DNA from: a virus | Length of the DNA: 35,818 nt | IMG/VR virus record: IMGVR_UViG_3300023184_000310 | Coordinates: 1 to 35,818 of that record | Reading direction: 5' to 3' (one strand) | Part shown: in pieces, positions 1-6,137 of the stretch | Layout: every line of letters starts with the position of its first letter | Position numbering within the stretch: position 1 is the first letter of the stretch | Notes under the pieces: model-generated | Databases searched by the model: none | Seen by the model: the letters and a program-made list of their open reading frames with translations, nothing else | What the model was told of the DNA's origin: nothing | Made by a program: the position numbers and the translations under genes

Positions 1-482
1 TGTACGACGCAATGCATCTTGTTATTACGGATCAGATACTGTACGGCATTCGTACACATGAAGTCGGATCGACCATTATGAAAGGCATCCTCGTGCATGG
101 TCGGACGCGTGTAGATCATGATGGCTCGACGAGTGTCCTTGTTTGCCACCAGCTCGGATCGACACTTCTTGTACTGATCATAGTTAGCAGGAGACCAGAT
201 GCACCATCCGTAGTTCGAGTTGATGAGACCATCTTTGTCAGCGACTTGCTTCCAGATCTCGGGGACCTTGCCGGGAATGTCATTCACATTCAAAGACTGA
301 GACTCGTACCATTCGAGTTCACGACCGATGTAGTCATAGTTCAAAGCACCAAAGATCGTGGGCTCATCGGCCACAAATGAAACGCCGATCACCTCGATCG
401 TCTTCACGCCAGACTTGTCTGTGACAAATTCTCCAGCCTCGAGAGCCGTGGAGAAGTGCCACTGAATATCCATTACATTCAT
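1..482 (-). CDS. 42: dCMP hydroxymethylase, T4 gp42-like (N-terminal part, runs off window)
   Basis: This is the first 160 residues of a thymidylate-synthase-family enzyme. Known gp42 converts dCMP to 5-hydroxymethyl-dCMP in the phage precursor complex. The match to T4 gp42 from memory is close: GVKTIEVIGVSFVADEP near the start, then FGAL, RELEWY, NSNYGW, a RR-IMIYTRP segment, and SDFMCTN with the family's catalytic cysteine. The residue that separates hydroxymethylases from true thymidylate synthases (Asp in T4 gp42, Asn in TS) lies beyond the window edge, so the choice rests on overall similarity. The start at 482 follows a GAGGA ribosome site eight bases upstream, one of few good ones here. 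The upstream gene's stop overlaps that site, so the two are probably co-translated. Confidence 0.85.
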   Translation of the reverse strand, partial: MNVMDIQWHFSTALEAGEFVTDKSGVKTIEVIGVSFVADEPTIFGALNYDYIGRELEWYESQSLNVNDIPGKVPEIWKQVADKDGLINSNYGWCIWSPANYDQYKKCRSELVANKDTRRAIMIYTRPTMHEDAFHNGRSDFMCTNAVQYLIRNNKMHCVV

Positions 483-493
483 TCTTATGTTCC

Positions 494-919
494 TCATTGA
501 TTAGCCTTGTCCTCTGTCAAGAGTTGGGCAATTTGTTTTTGTTCGGGTGTCGGCGATGCAGTTATAGGACGATTCAGAAAGTCACGGTCTAATCTTTGGC
601 CGTCGATCTTTCCACGGCAATAAGAGACGATAAACGAACAATAGTTAATCATGTCTTTGGCCGAGTCTTCAATTGATTCAAAGTTAGGCCTGTAGTTAGG
701 ATCATTCTGCATGGCGCCGATAACGGATTCCATACGAAGTTTCTTGGCATGAACGATGTCAAGCAAAGAGATAATGCCGTTGGGATAGTAGTCAGCCTGT
801 TTGATCCTTGAATTGGGGTTCTGATAATCAGTCGACTTGCGAATCTGTAATTCTATACACTCGCGAAGTACCTTGACTGACTCACGTTCAGTAGTATTTT
901 CTAATTTAATATGATGCAT
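494..919 (-). CDS. DUF1599 / Nmad1-like protein, 141 aa
   Basis: The helical protein contains K-STDY near residue 25, LLDIVHAKKLRMES in the middle and FESIEDSAKDMINY near residue 88. This spacing of DY, D-x-x-x-x-K-x-x-R and E-S-x-x-D-x-x-x-D-x-x-x-Y fits the DUF1599 family, also called nucleotide-modification-associated domain 1, as I recall it. Family function is not settled; nucleotide metabolism is inferred from that name and from gp42 lying immediately downstream. ATG 919 is preferred because a promoter (TTGTAC, 17 bases, TATAAT) ends 14 bases upstream. A longer frame opening with TTG would start inside that promoter. The C-terminal 35 residues look like a disordered tail. Confidence 0.6.
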   Translation of the reverse strand: MHHIKLENTTERESVKVLRECIELQIRKSTDYQNPNSRIKQADYYPNGIISLLDIVHAKKLRMESVIGAMQNDPNYRPNFESIEDSAKDMINYCSFIVSYCRGKIDGQRLDRDFLNRPITASPTPEQKQIAQLLTEDKANQ

Positions 920-932
920 GATTTGAATGAAT

Positions 933-961
933 ATTATATCACAGTTGTGGCAAAAGTACAA
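933..961 (-). promoter_or_regulatory. Early-type promoter P1 (TTGTAC-17-TATAAT)
   Basis: On the minus strand TTGTAC (961-956) is followed after exactly 17 bases by TATAAT (938-933). The predicted start lies 5-8 bases before ATG 919. The same pattern recurs at nine other places in the window. Confidence 0.75.
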
Positions 962-968
962 CTTTTAA

Positions 969-1187
969 TTACGAAGTCGTATCGGGATTCTCGGTGTCGA
1001 GGTAGAGGTGCTCGTCGAGGAAAAGATCGATGGACTCGGCTAAGGTGTCAGCCTTATAGTGACCAATGTAGTCCGAGAACGATTCTATTCCGGACCAATA
1101 CTTGATCTCTGGCATCTCGCCTCCCTCCTTGATGTATTTCTCGAGGCGCTGGAGAGTGACGTGTATATCAATAATTCGAGTTTGCAT
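969..1187 (-). CDS. Small protein of unknown function, 72 aa
   Basis: I do not recognise this protein. It is acidic in its C-terminal half (ESIDLFLDEHLYLDTENPD) with a basic amphipathic N-terminus, and it has no cysteines or membrane segment. ATG 1187 lies inside the 3' end of the upstream nuclease-like gene (overlap 20 bases), which favours coupled translation. It ends just before promoter P1, so it is the last gene of the small-gene train that precedes the P1 unit. Confidence 0.6.
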   Translation of the reverse strand: MQTRIIDIHVTLQRLEKYIKEGGEMPEIKYWSGIESFSDYIGHYKADTLAESIDLFLDEHLYLDTENPDTTS

Positions 1188-1629
1188 TATAGAGTTTAGA
1201 TCCAGAGAGTTCGCGCATTTGTTGAGCGAGAACGGGATTAGTTATAGTTCTGAGGTGAATCATCTTTGAGATAGGCCAGCACACCATGACTCGGCCCATT
1301 GGTTCATACTGCGTAGGACGCGTTGAGACCATGTTGTAGTTTTCACGATCCACACATTCGAATATCTTAATATCTGATGTGGCATCGTATTCCACGAAGA
1401 TCAAACGATCGACGGACATGCACTTCTTCAGATTGGTCTGCTTCTGAGCATTGACTGTGAACGATCCATTTGGATGACGATTCTGTGTCTTCACCTCGAT
1501 GTTCTTACCCAGCGCAGTCATGTCTTTGATCGTGTCATACTTGTTTTCAGACAGGCTTCCACCAAGGATCGAAGCAACGAGATCTTCACCCAGTTTACCA
1601 AGCTTCTCTTTGTTTGTTGTGTAGTTCAT
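1168..1629 (-). CDS. Possible PD-(D/E)xK nuclease-fold protein, 153 aa
   Basis: The first 55 residues have the layout of a restriction-endonuclease-like core: a helix with GKLGEDLVASILGG carrying a conserved-type Glu, then Asp in KYDTIKDMTALG, then a strand with IEVKTQ giving the E-x-K half of the motif, followed by a polar loop and another strand. The rest includes LIFVEY and KIFECVD strands typical of such folds. If active it would cut or nick DNA with Mg2+. Host DNA breakdown is a plausible but unproven role in a phage with modified cytosine. The assignment rests on the motif only; a catalytically dead relative is possible. ATG 1629 is the only early methionine. Confidence 0.5.
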   Translation of the reverse strand: MNYTTNKEKLGKLGEDLVASILGGSLSENKYDTIKDMTALGKNIEVKTQNRHPNGSFTVNAQKQTNLKKCMSVDRLIFVEYDATSDIKIFECVDRENYNMVSTRPTQYEPMGRVMVCWPISKMIHLRTITNPVLAQQMRELSGSKLYNANSNY

Positions 1630-1648
1630 GTAGATAGCTTATTATATT

Positions 1649-1900
1649 TTAGTGTTGGCAGCATCCATCGCATCCATGTATAGAATCTTCTTTAGCTCTA
1701 ATGCAATCTGGATCGGGATGCCCAATTCCATGTTTGCAAATGCGTTCGGTGATTCCCCTATCCATTCGATAGTTTATAGGCCATGTACGCATGTGATGAT
1801 TAGAAGGACTATGTACAGCGCAATTTTCTTCTCGACATTCAAATGCAGCATGCGTATGCAATTTTGCCCAATACTCTTTTTCGTGTTTCAATAATTTCAT
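1649..1900 (-). CDS. Cys/His-rich small phage protein (HGIGHPDPD family), 83 aa
   Basis: The chain has a Cys/His-rich core: C-x4-C-x-VHSPSNHHMRTWP, then YRMDR, ERICKHGIGHPDPDC and a C-terminal HGCDGCCQH. I recall small proteins with C-x-HGIGHPDPD from many phages, of unknown function. The paired Cys and His residues suggest a zinc-binding fold. The start is placed at ATG 1900 rather than an upstream TTG. No ribosome site is visible. The final HGCDGCCQH is an extra Cys-rich tail, perhaps a second metal site. Confidence 0.65.
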   Translation of the reverse strand: MKLLKHEKEYWAKLHTHAAFECREENCAVHSPSNHHMRTWPINYRMDRGITERICKHGIGHPDPDCIRAKEDSIHGCDGCCQH

Positions 1901-1915
1901 AATACAGTTATTCAA

Positions 1916-2527
1916 TCAAAACGGCTTTAAGAAGTTTTCGACCTTATGTGAACGAGGAAGCTTGTCACTCAGCTTACGCCAATATCGAAACACTCCACTC
2001 ACCACACCATAGTACGGTTTAATGAAGAATCGTGAGTACCATTTCGTCCAGAATACACGCTCATTCTCCCTTCGTTTTTCCCACGCTTCGCTCTGAGCTC
2101 GAGATTCTGCATTGTTCTCGTGAGTGAATGCTTTCAGACGAATGGACTTTACCTTGCCATCAATGACCTTGGCTGTATATTCGACCCAATAGTCGTTCTC
2201 TAATTCAAGATTGTCTTGAAAGCGAATGGAGTCATAGAAGTCAAAAGAGCCGGTGAAGTCATGAATATCTTTCCACTTCGAACTTACTGCTTTCATGTGA
2301 CCGATACGGCGCAGGACTGATTCGCTCTTTGGATCTCCAGGCACGTATTCGAGTACCGCGTCAAGTACTTGCAGCTTCTTGTCGGCCGTGATTCGATACT
2401 GCGCAAACGCGTTGTAGATGTCCTTGGTCTGAAAGGTAAGTTTATTGAAGTCATATCCTTTGAGTTCCATCGGATCTGGAATCTTGGGCAGCTTGGCCTC
2501 ACACGTGATGTAGTCGAACATTCCCAT
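1916..2527 (-). CDS. Conserved phage protein of the MGMFDY family, 203 aa
   Basis: It opens with MGMFDYITCEAKLP and then LTFQTKD. This N-terminal signature (MGMFDY-x-x-C then LP and FQTKD) marks a family I know from other phages and some bacteria but for which no role is established. The middle is strand-rich and the last 60 residues are basic and aromatic (KPYYGVVSGVFRYWRKL), possibly a nucleic-acid- or membrane-contacting tail. The initiator is preceded by an A-rich leader (AACAACAGC then AAATAAATT) with no Shine-Dalgarno sequence, a pattern shared with gp45 and gp23. Confidence 0.65.
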   Translation of the reverse strand: MGMFDYITCEAKLPKIPDPMELKGYDFNKLTFQTKDIYNAFAQYRITADKKLQVLDAVLEYVPGDPKSESVLRRIGHMKAVSSKWKDIHDFTGSFDFYDSIRFQDNLELENDYWVEYTAKVIDGKVKSIRLKAFTHENNAESRAQSEAWEKRRENERVFWTKWYSRFFIKPYYGVVSGVFRYWRKLSDKLPRSHKVENFLKPF

Positions 2528-2530
2528 AAT

Positions 2531-2824
2531 TTATTTAGTTGCTGTTGTTGTTACTGATTGATCGGTGACAAATTTGCCCAGTCTTTCTAGGCTAGCTTGT
2601 GATAAAATTAGTTGATCTCCATAGGGACGACCAGAGCAAAGGATCTGCCATGCATGACGAATGCGCTGAAACCACTTGAGTCTGGAGGCATTATTCTGAG
2701 GAGTCCAGATGCAAATATCGTATTGCTTATCTTTCCTGTCGTAGACGATCTCGAGCATCTCAGTCGAGCACTCACACTTCAGATTCAGGATGCGAGGCGT
2801 GGACTTGGTTTTCTTTTCTTTCAT
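2531..2824 (-). CDS. Conserved small phage protein, 97 aa
   Basis: The N-terminal half has a C-E-C-S-T-EMLEI segment and a strand KQYDICIWTPQ. The C-terminal half is RIRHAWQILCSGRPYGDQL followed by LILSQASLERLGKF. I associate this layout with small unnamed phage proteins but cannot give a function. Translation signals are strong: AGGAG nine bases upstream, supplied by the 3' end of the 40-residue gene whose TAA overlaps this ATG (TAATG). That arrangement indicates reinitiation. Confidence 0.7.
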   Translation of the reverse strand: MKEKKTKSTPRILNLKCECSTEMLEIVYDRKDKQYDICIWTPQNNASRLKWFQRIRHAWQILCSGRPYGDQLILSQASLERLGKFVTDQSVTTTATK

Positions 2825-2946
2825 TATTGTTCTCCTACTAGGTCTTGAGTCCAGTTTATTGTGAATGTCTCACCGGATGATGATGTCCAGGTTTGTATGT
2901 GCATATCCATTTCAAGGGCAAATGCGAATTCAAGTTGTTCAGGCAT
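2824..2946 (-). CDS. Very small protein, 40 aa, translationally coupled on both sides
   Basis: ATG 2946 overlaps the stop of the upstream gene by eight bases (ATGCCTGA), and its TAA overlaps the next ATG by one base (TAATG). It fills an apparent 115-base gap exactly. The product begins MPEQLEFAFALEMDMHIQTW and ends DLVGEQ. It is acidic, has no membrane segment and I do not recognise it. The overlaps at both ends are the main evidence that it is translated. The AGGAG ribosome site of the next gene lies within its last codons. Confidence 0.75.
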   Translation of the reverse strand: MPEQLEFAFALEMDMHIQTWTSSSGETFTINWTQDLVGEQ

Positions 2947-3241
2947 AGGTCGTATTCTTTTCAATGTTGGTTTGTTTTAGTTCTTCGAGAGAACGAAAGC
3001 GTGTGGCAGAGAATCCGGCTTCAATGCCGCGATTGTTGCATGGATTATTTAGCCCGATCAAAAGAAGTGACGGCTCGTGTTTGACGTGCATATCCATGAG
3101 CAGCACATCCGCATTAACACCTGGTCGCACATCGCGTACGACATAAACCTTGTCCTCAATAGGAAGCTGCAAATAAATCTGCAGCACAGAGTCTGGAAAC
3201 TTTCCATCCACACAGACGACCTTTTGTCCGATTTCAAACAT
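2939..3241 (-). CDS. Conserved small phage protein, 100 aa
   Basis: Start chosen at ATG 3241 because the longer frame runs through the upstream gene; MFEIGQKVVCVDGKFP is a natural N-terminus. A strand-rich domain follows with VYVVRDVRPG, LLLIGLNNP and a C-terminal GFSATRFRSLEEL. This VRDVR / LLLIG-NNP / E-GF-RFR-LEE pattern occurs in small unnamed proteins of many phages. It resembles small beta-barrel (SH3-like) domains, but that is inference. It overlaps the upstream gene by eight bases and the 40-residue gene downstream by eight bases. Confidence 0.7.
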   Translation of the reverse strand: MFEIGQKVVCVDGKFPDSVLQIYLQLPIEDKVYVVRDVRPGVNADVLLMDMHVKHEPSLLLIGLNNPCNNRGIEAGFSATRFRSLEELKQTNIEKNTTYA

Positions 3242-3593
3242 TGCCGCCTTTGTTTTTCTGATTCTTGATCCATTCTTTGCCGAGCTCGGTGGGACCGTAG
3301 ACGGCTTCGCCATCTGCATTATAGTCCACAATCTCAAGTAAGCCTTTGGCCACGAGCGATTCGATAATACTTTTCGCTTCATCCAATTTTACCTGATTCA
3401 GGACTTCCATGACTTCTTCCTCCGGAATATCGGGAAATTCTTCTTTGATCATGCTGATCGCCTCTTCCTCCGTGATCGGAAAGTCTTTCTTGCCGTCGAT
3501 CACATCGGCCACAAAGTCCGCGTTAGATTGGCAATAATTCAGAAGATCGTCGATCGATCCGCTAAAGCTTTTCGTAAAAATTTCTTTTCCCAT
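3234..3593 (-). CDS. Acidic protein of unknown function, 119 aa
   Basis: Start at ATG 3593 (MGKEIFTKSFSG); a longer frame would need TTG. The middle is strongly acidic and helical (ITEEEAISMIKEEFPDIPEEE), followed by KSIIESLVAKGLLEIVDYNADG and VYGPTELGKEW. The last part looks like a winged-helix unit: a helix, then G-L-L-E-I and a wing with a G-P-T-x-x-G-K turn. A DNA-binding or DNA-mimic role is possible, but I do not recognise the family. It overlaps the next gene by eight bases. Confidence 0.6.
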   Translation of the reverse strand: MGKEIFTKSFSGSIDDLLNYCQSNADFVADVIDGKKDFPITEEEAISMIKEEFPDIPEEEVMEVLNQVKLDEAKSIIESLVAKGLLEIVDYNADGEAVYGPTELGKEWIKNQKNKGGNV

Positions 3594-3597
3594 ATTG

Positions 3598-3696
3598 TTA
3601 GAGATTGGGCAGGCAGAATGCCATGTAATAGGCAAGGGTCAGAATATAGAGACCGAATGCGATGACGGCCAATATGTCTTTTGTTTTGTCTTTCAT
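3598..3696 (-). CDS. Predicted single-pass membrane peptide, 32 aa
   Basis: This frame sits exactly between the stop of the upstream gene (3700) and the next ATG (3593). It encodes KDKTKD followed by about 20 hydrophobic residues (ILAVIAFGLYILTLAYYMAF), then CLPNL. A positively charged N-terminus and one membrane segment are evident. No ribosome site is visible, but the stop of the upstream gene is three bases away, so reinitiation is plausible. Small membrane peptides in early phage regions can alter host envelope functions, but nothing here shows a specific role. Confidence 0.55.
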   Translation of the reverse strand: MKDKTKDILAVIAFGLYILTLAYYMAFCLPNL

Positions 3697-3699
3697 TGG

Positions 3700-4095
3700 T
3701 TAGTAATTTGTCGATGCTTCCATTCCGGTCAGACGTTCCACGAGGTCTAGTGCGTCCCGGCGACGGCCGCCGATGTGCCAATGATACTTGCCGGTCGGGA
3801 TCCGATCTTCCTTCCAATCATAGATCGTAGCGACCACGCCATTGTGCTCAAGTATCCAGAGGCCGCAAACCTTGTCACCGTATTCCTGCTTGATCGGTCC
3901 GAGACGTGCCTCGAGCTGTTCCCGAGTGGCCGTCACGTATCCTAGCAGGTGAGTGAAGTTCGTGTTGGTGTCCGGATGATTGATCCGCGCGTCCTTCATA
4001 TTGGCCGCCTCCCAGTCGAGCTGGGCCTGAATCTCGGGTGTCTCGTAGATCTCCTCGCACGTTACGCGAGCCATGTCATATATGTCGTCTGTCAT
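3700..4095 (-). CDS. Conserved phage protein with IYDWK...WHIGG motif, 131 aa
   Basis: An acidic helical N-terminus (EEIYETPEIQAQLDWEAANM) precedes a compact domain containing TATREQLEARLG, YGDKVCGLWILEHNGVVATI, YDWKED and HWHIGGRRRDALD. I know similar modules (a lobe with ATIYD-K followed by WHIGG) from many phages as an unnamed small family. No enzyme motif is evident. The base composition is richer in G+C than the genes nearer the window start. ATG 4095 has only an AT-rich leader and no ribosome site. Confidence 0.65.
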   Translation of the reverse strand: MTDDIYDMARVTCEEIYETPEIQAQLDWEAANMKDARINHPDTNTNFTHLLGYVTATREQLEARLGPIKQEYGDKVCGLWILEHNGVVATIYDWKEDRIPTGKYHWHIGGRRRDALDLVERLTGMEASTNY

Positions 4096-4099
4096 AAAA

Positions 4100-4411
4100 T
4101 TATTGCTTGTTGGCGTGAATCGTCTGATAGTACATGCCGGTCGTTTTGCTGAGGATGTACGTGTGAAGGAGGGTGCAGCCGCGAGTGAGGATGTCCTTGG
4201 TCTGCTCGTAGATCTCCGGAGTCACTTCCTCGTCGACCAGCGGTTTGCTGGAGACCTGAGGCATCGAGAGCTTGAGACGAACTCGATCCGTGAAGTGGGA
4301 GATCTCCAGCATCTGCTCGCGAGGACCGCTACCGAATTTGCTGCCGTCGGGCAGGCGGTGCAGGAAGTGTTGGATCTTGGTTGCTCGTTCGCTATGTTTA
4401 CGTTGTTTCAT
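4100..4411 (-). CDS. Small basic protein of unknown function, 103 aa
   Basis: Start set at ATG 4411 (MKQRKHSERATKIQ) because promoter P2 ends just upstream; the longer open frame would start within the promoter. The N-terminal 35 residues are very basic, then comes SGPREQMLEISHFTDRV, and the C-terminal half is helical (PEIYEQTKDILTRGC) with TTGMYYQTIHANKQ at the end. Not recognised. Being first behind an early-type promoter and basic, it could bind nucleic acid, but that is only inference. Confidence 0.6.
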   Translation of the reverse strand: MKQRKHSERATKIQHFLHRLPDGSKFGSGPREQMLEISHFTDRVRLKLSMPQVSSKPLVDEEVTPEIYEQTKDILTRGCTLLHTYILSKTTGMYYQTIHANKQ

Positions 4412-4420
4412 TCTGGTATA

Positions 4421-4449
4421 ATAATACCAAGTCTGGGTCAAATGTACAC
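4421..4449 (-). promoter_or_regulatory. Early-type promoter P2 (GTGTAC-17-TATTAT)
   Basis: GTGTAC (4449-4444), 17 bases, TATTAT (4426-4421). ATG 4411 is ten bases past the -10, so the leader would be about three bases. The site is part of repeat cassette R1. A short dyad GGTAT..ATACC covers the -10 and start point. Confidence 0.7.
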
Positions 4450-4512
4450 AAAAAAGTGCGAAAAAGCGCAAATATTTTCCCCTTGATTATCAACAACTTA
4501 TACGCGGAATCA
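4421..4512 (-). repeat. Promoter-bearing intergenic repeat R1
   Basis: From the stop codon of the primase-like gene to the -10 of P2, this sequence closely matches 17883-17963 and 20202-20284. Shared blocks in order on the minus strand are CGCGTATAAGTTGTTGATAA, TCAA, GAAAATA, CACTTTTTTGTGTACATTT and CAGA-CTTG. The core palindrome here has shorter arms (TTGAT-T-ATCAA). Confidence 0.9.
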
Positions 4513-5448
4513 GACCCGGAGCGCAAAAGATATGGCCCTGGCGGACTCACTTTCGACCGGCCGGCCCTTGTACCAGCCGCCGGTATCCAGATCCAGCTCG
4601 CGGACGAGCGAGGCAATTTCCCTGGGCTCGATCGGATATCCGCGGCGGATTGCGTTCACGGCGATCGACGTCATGATCTTGTACATCCCCAAATACCAGC
4701 CGGTCGTCGTGATCGATTTGTATTCCTGAATGAGCCGCTGATTCACGAACGGACAATCGCGATATGACGTCCATGTGTATTTCCTTCCGTTCTGAAGTTG
4801 CGACTTTCGATATGCTTCCATCTTCATCTGCACTTCTTCCGGCAATTGCGAGAGCAGATCGTTCTGCGTCTTTTCAACGAACGTGTGTTTGTCCATCAGA
4901 TCACGCGGATCAAGCACGGGCGCATCCTTATGTGAGAAGATGAAGTTGTATGCATTCGGATATTCGGCTGGCACGTAATACATTCGACTGAGATCCTTGG
5001 TCTGAGGATCGGCCAACGCATTAAACTCCTTGTTGAGTGCGTACCAAAAGTGTTTGATCTTTTCGGCCGGCACGTGTTTGGTCAGCGGAAGCACGATTCG
5101 AAATTTAGGATGTTCGACACGTGAAGAGGCCGACGAATAGCAGATGTGGCGATTCACACGAAATGCATCGACCGCCTGATCGAATCCACCAGTCGGATAA
5201 TCATCCACATCGATTGCAGCCCAACCGGCCCAAGAGATCACATTCTTATTGGCGCGTGTTGTGTTCTTTTGAAAGATCGCCGGAGTGATCAGAGGAGATC
5301 CATCTGCACGTTCACCTTTCTTGGGCTTATAACCCGGCTGCCTGGCCAGACCAAATAACAATTTCTCCAGATCATCAAAGGTCTCAAACGTCATTAGACG
5401 ATGAGCCTTGTTGTCAAAGATGGAATTGAATATGGTCAGGCCAAGCAT
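4510..5448 (-). CDS. Archaeo-eukaryotic primase (AEP/prim-pol)-like protein, 312 aa
   Basis: Residues about 70-165 look like an AEP catalytic core: WAAIDVDDYP (acidic pair D80/D82 as metal ligands), CYSSASSRVEHPKFRIVLPL (second motif region), a helix with FWYALNKEFNALADPQTK, then DLSRMYYVPAEYP. The order D-x-D, S-S-x-S, P-x-x-R-x-x-L-P-L, A-D-x-x-x-x-x-D-x-S-R is typical of phage and plasmid prim-pol proteins. Such enzymes make primers or short DNA in the cytoplasm. The C-terminal 110 residues are helical and unassigned. T4 itself uses a TOPRIM primase (gp61), so this gene would be an additional or substitute activity. Its stop codon opens repeat cassette R1. Confidence 0.6.
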   Translation of the reverse strand: MLGLTIFNSIFDNKAHRLMTFETFDDLEKLLFGLARQPGYKPKKGERADGSPLITPAIFQKNTTRANKNVISWAGWAAIDVDDYPTGGFDQAVDAFRVNRHICYSSASSRVEHPKFRIVLPLTKHVPAEKIKHFWYALNKEFNALADPQTKDLSRMYYVPAEYPNAYNFIFSHKDAPVLDPRDLMDKHTFVEKTQNDLLSQLPEEVQMKMEAYRKSQLQNGRKYTWTSYRDCPFVNQRLIQEYKSITTTGWYLGMYKIMTSIAVNAIRRGYPIEPREIASLVRELDLDTGGWYKGRPVESESARAISFALRV

Positions 5449-5452
5449 ATGA

Positions 5453-5860
5453 TCAAACGATCTTGGAAATAATGCCGTGATTGCCTTTGTGTGAAGGCGC
5501 AGTCCATCCTTTGGGCTTGATTAGATCTGGCAAACCGTATGGGTTTGGCCGAGATTCTTTGATGCCAACTTTCTTCTTCATATTTGCCTTGAGCACTTCG
5601 TCCCATGCCTGGTGCGCATCAATGTCATACGCATCAAGCGTTCCGATTGCCACAACACAAAGATCGATCAATGCATCGACAACTTCTTCTGGATCACGAT
5701 TGTGTACTGCCTTGAATCCTTCATTCAGTTCCTCTTGAAGGAAGCGAAAGCGGAACTTCATGTATGAAGTCAGTAATTCTTTATTGAGTTCGATCGTCTT
5801 TTCTTTGACGCCAAACTTCTTGTGCATCTTGCGTATATCCTTTACCCAATTCTTACTCAT
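5453..5860 (-). CDS. MazG-like NTP pyrophosphohydrolase, 135 aa
   Basis: Residues 38-100 carry the all-alpha NTP-PPase pattern: FLQEELNEGFKA (E-E-x-x-E metal site), DPEEVVDALIDL (second acidic site E-x-x-x-A-x-x-D) and a third helix with AWDEVLKANMKKK. Family members hydrolyse (d)NTPs to monophosphates and pyrophosphate. Substrate cannot be read from sequence. Supplying dCMP for gp42, as T4 gp56 dCTPase does, is an inference. It lies four bases upstream of the primase-like gene and six bases after a small conserved gene in the P3 unit. Confidence 0.75.
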   Translation of the reverse strand: MSKNWVKDIRKMHKKFGVKEKTIELNKELLTSYMKFRFRFLQEELNEGFKAVHNRDPEEVVDALIDLCVVAIGTLDAYDIDAHQAWDEVLKANMKKKVGIKESRPNPYGLPDLIKPKGWTAPSHKGNHGIISKIV

Positions 5861-5866
5861 TATATG

Positions 5867-6088
5867 TTATTCGTGTATGTTTATGTTGTTGTCGTTGCAG
5901 AGTTCATGAAGATTATCTCGAGCTGCCTGAAGAGCCTTGGTTACTTCTCCAGACAAATCTTGATACTTTATTTGTGAGCGGAAATATTCGTCCATCTCAG
6001 TAACGACATATTTCCAGTTGCTGCCATCGATAGCCATGCGATGTTCCGCATCTTCTTCTGGCAAATTGAATTCGAGTGTTGCTTTCAT
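5867..6088 (-). CDS. Conserved small phage protein (MKATLEFNLPEE family), 73 aa
   Basis: The N-terminus MKATLEFNLPEEDAEHRMAI followed by W-K-x-V-V-x-E-M-D-E-Y-F-R-S-Q-I-K-Y is a widely shared small-protein signature in phage replication regions, as I remember it. No biochemical role is known to me. The remainder is helical and polar. It is first behind promoter P3, followed closely by the MazG-like and primase-like genes, so the three probably form one transcription unit. Confidence 0.75.
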   Translation of the reverse strand: MKATLEFNLPEEDAEHRMAIDGSNWKYVVTEMDEYFRSQIKYQDLSGEVTKALQAARDNLHELCNDNNINIHE

Positions 6089-6099
6089 TGTAGTTGAAT

Positions 6100-6128
6100 A
6101 TTATATCACGTTTTGATTATTTGTACAT
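6100..6128 (-). promoter_or_regulatory. Early-type promoter P3 (ATGTAC-17-TATAAT)
   Basis: ATGTAC (6128-6123), 17 bases, TATAAT (6105-6100), twelve bases before ATG 6088. It lies immediately after the DNA polymerase stop codon and carries the TGATATAATATT core also seen at P1. Confidence 0.75.
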
Positions 6129-6137
6129 TAGATTGTT

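Noticed and set aside
12-380. Open frame of 122 codons on the plus strand at the window start
   Set aside because: The minus strand here encodes a clear gp42-like sequence with the SDFMCTN site, so this is its shadow.
4421-4512. Repeats R1-R3 as a replication origin with DnaA-box-like TTATCAACA
   Set aside because: There is only one such near-box per copy, without clustering or an AT-rich unwinding block. The promoter reading explains the shared bases better.
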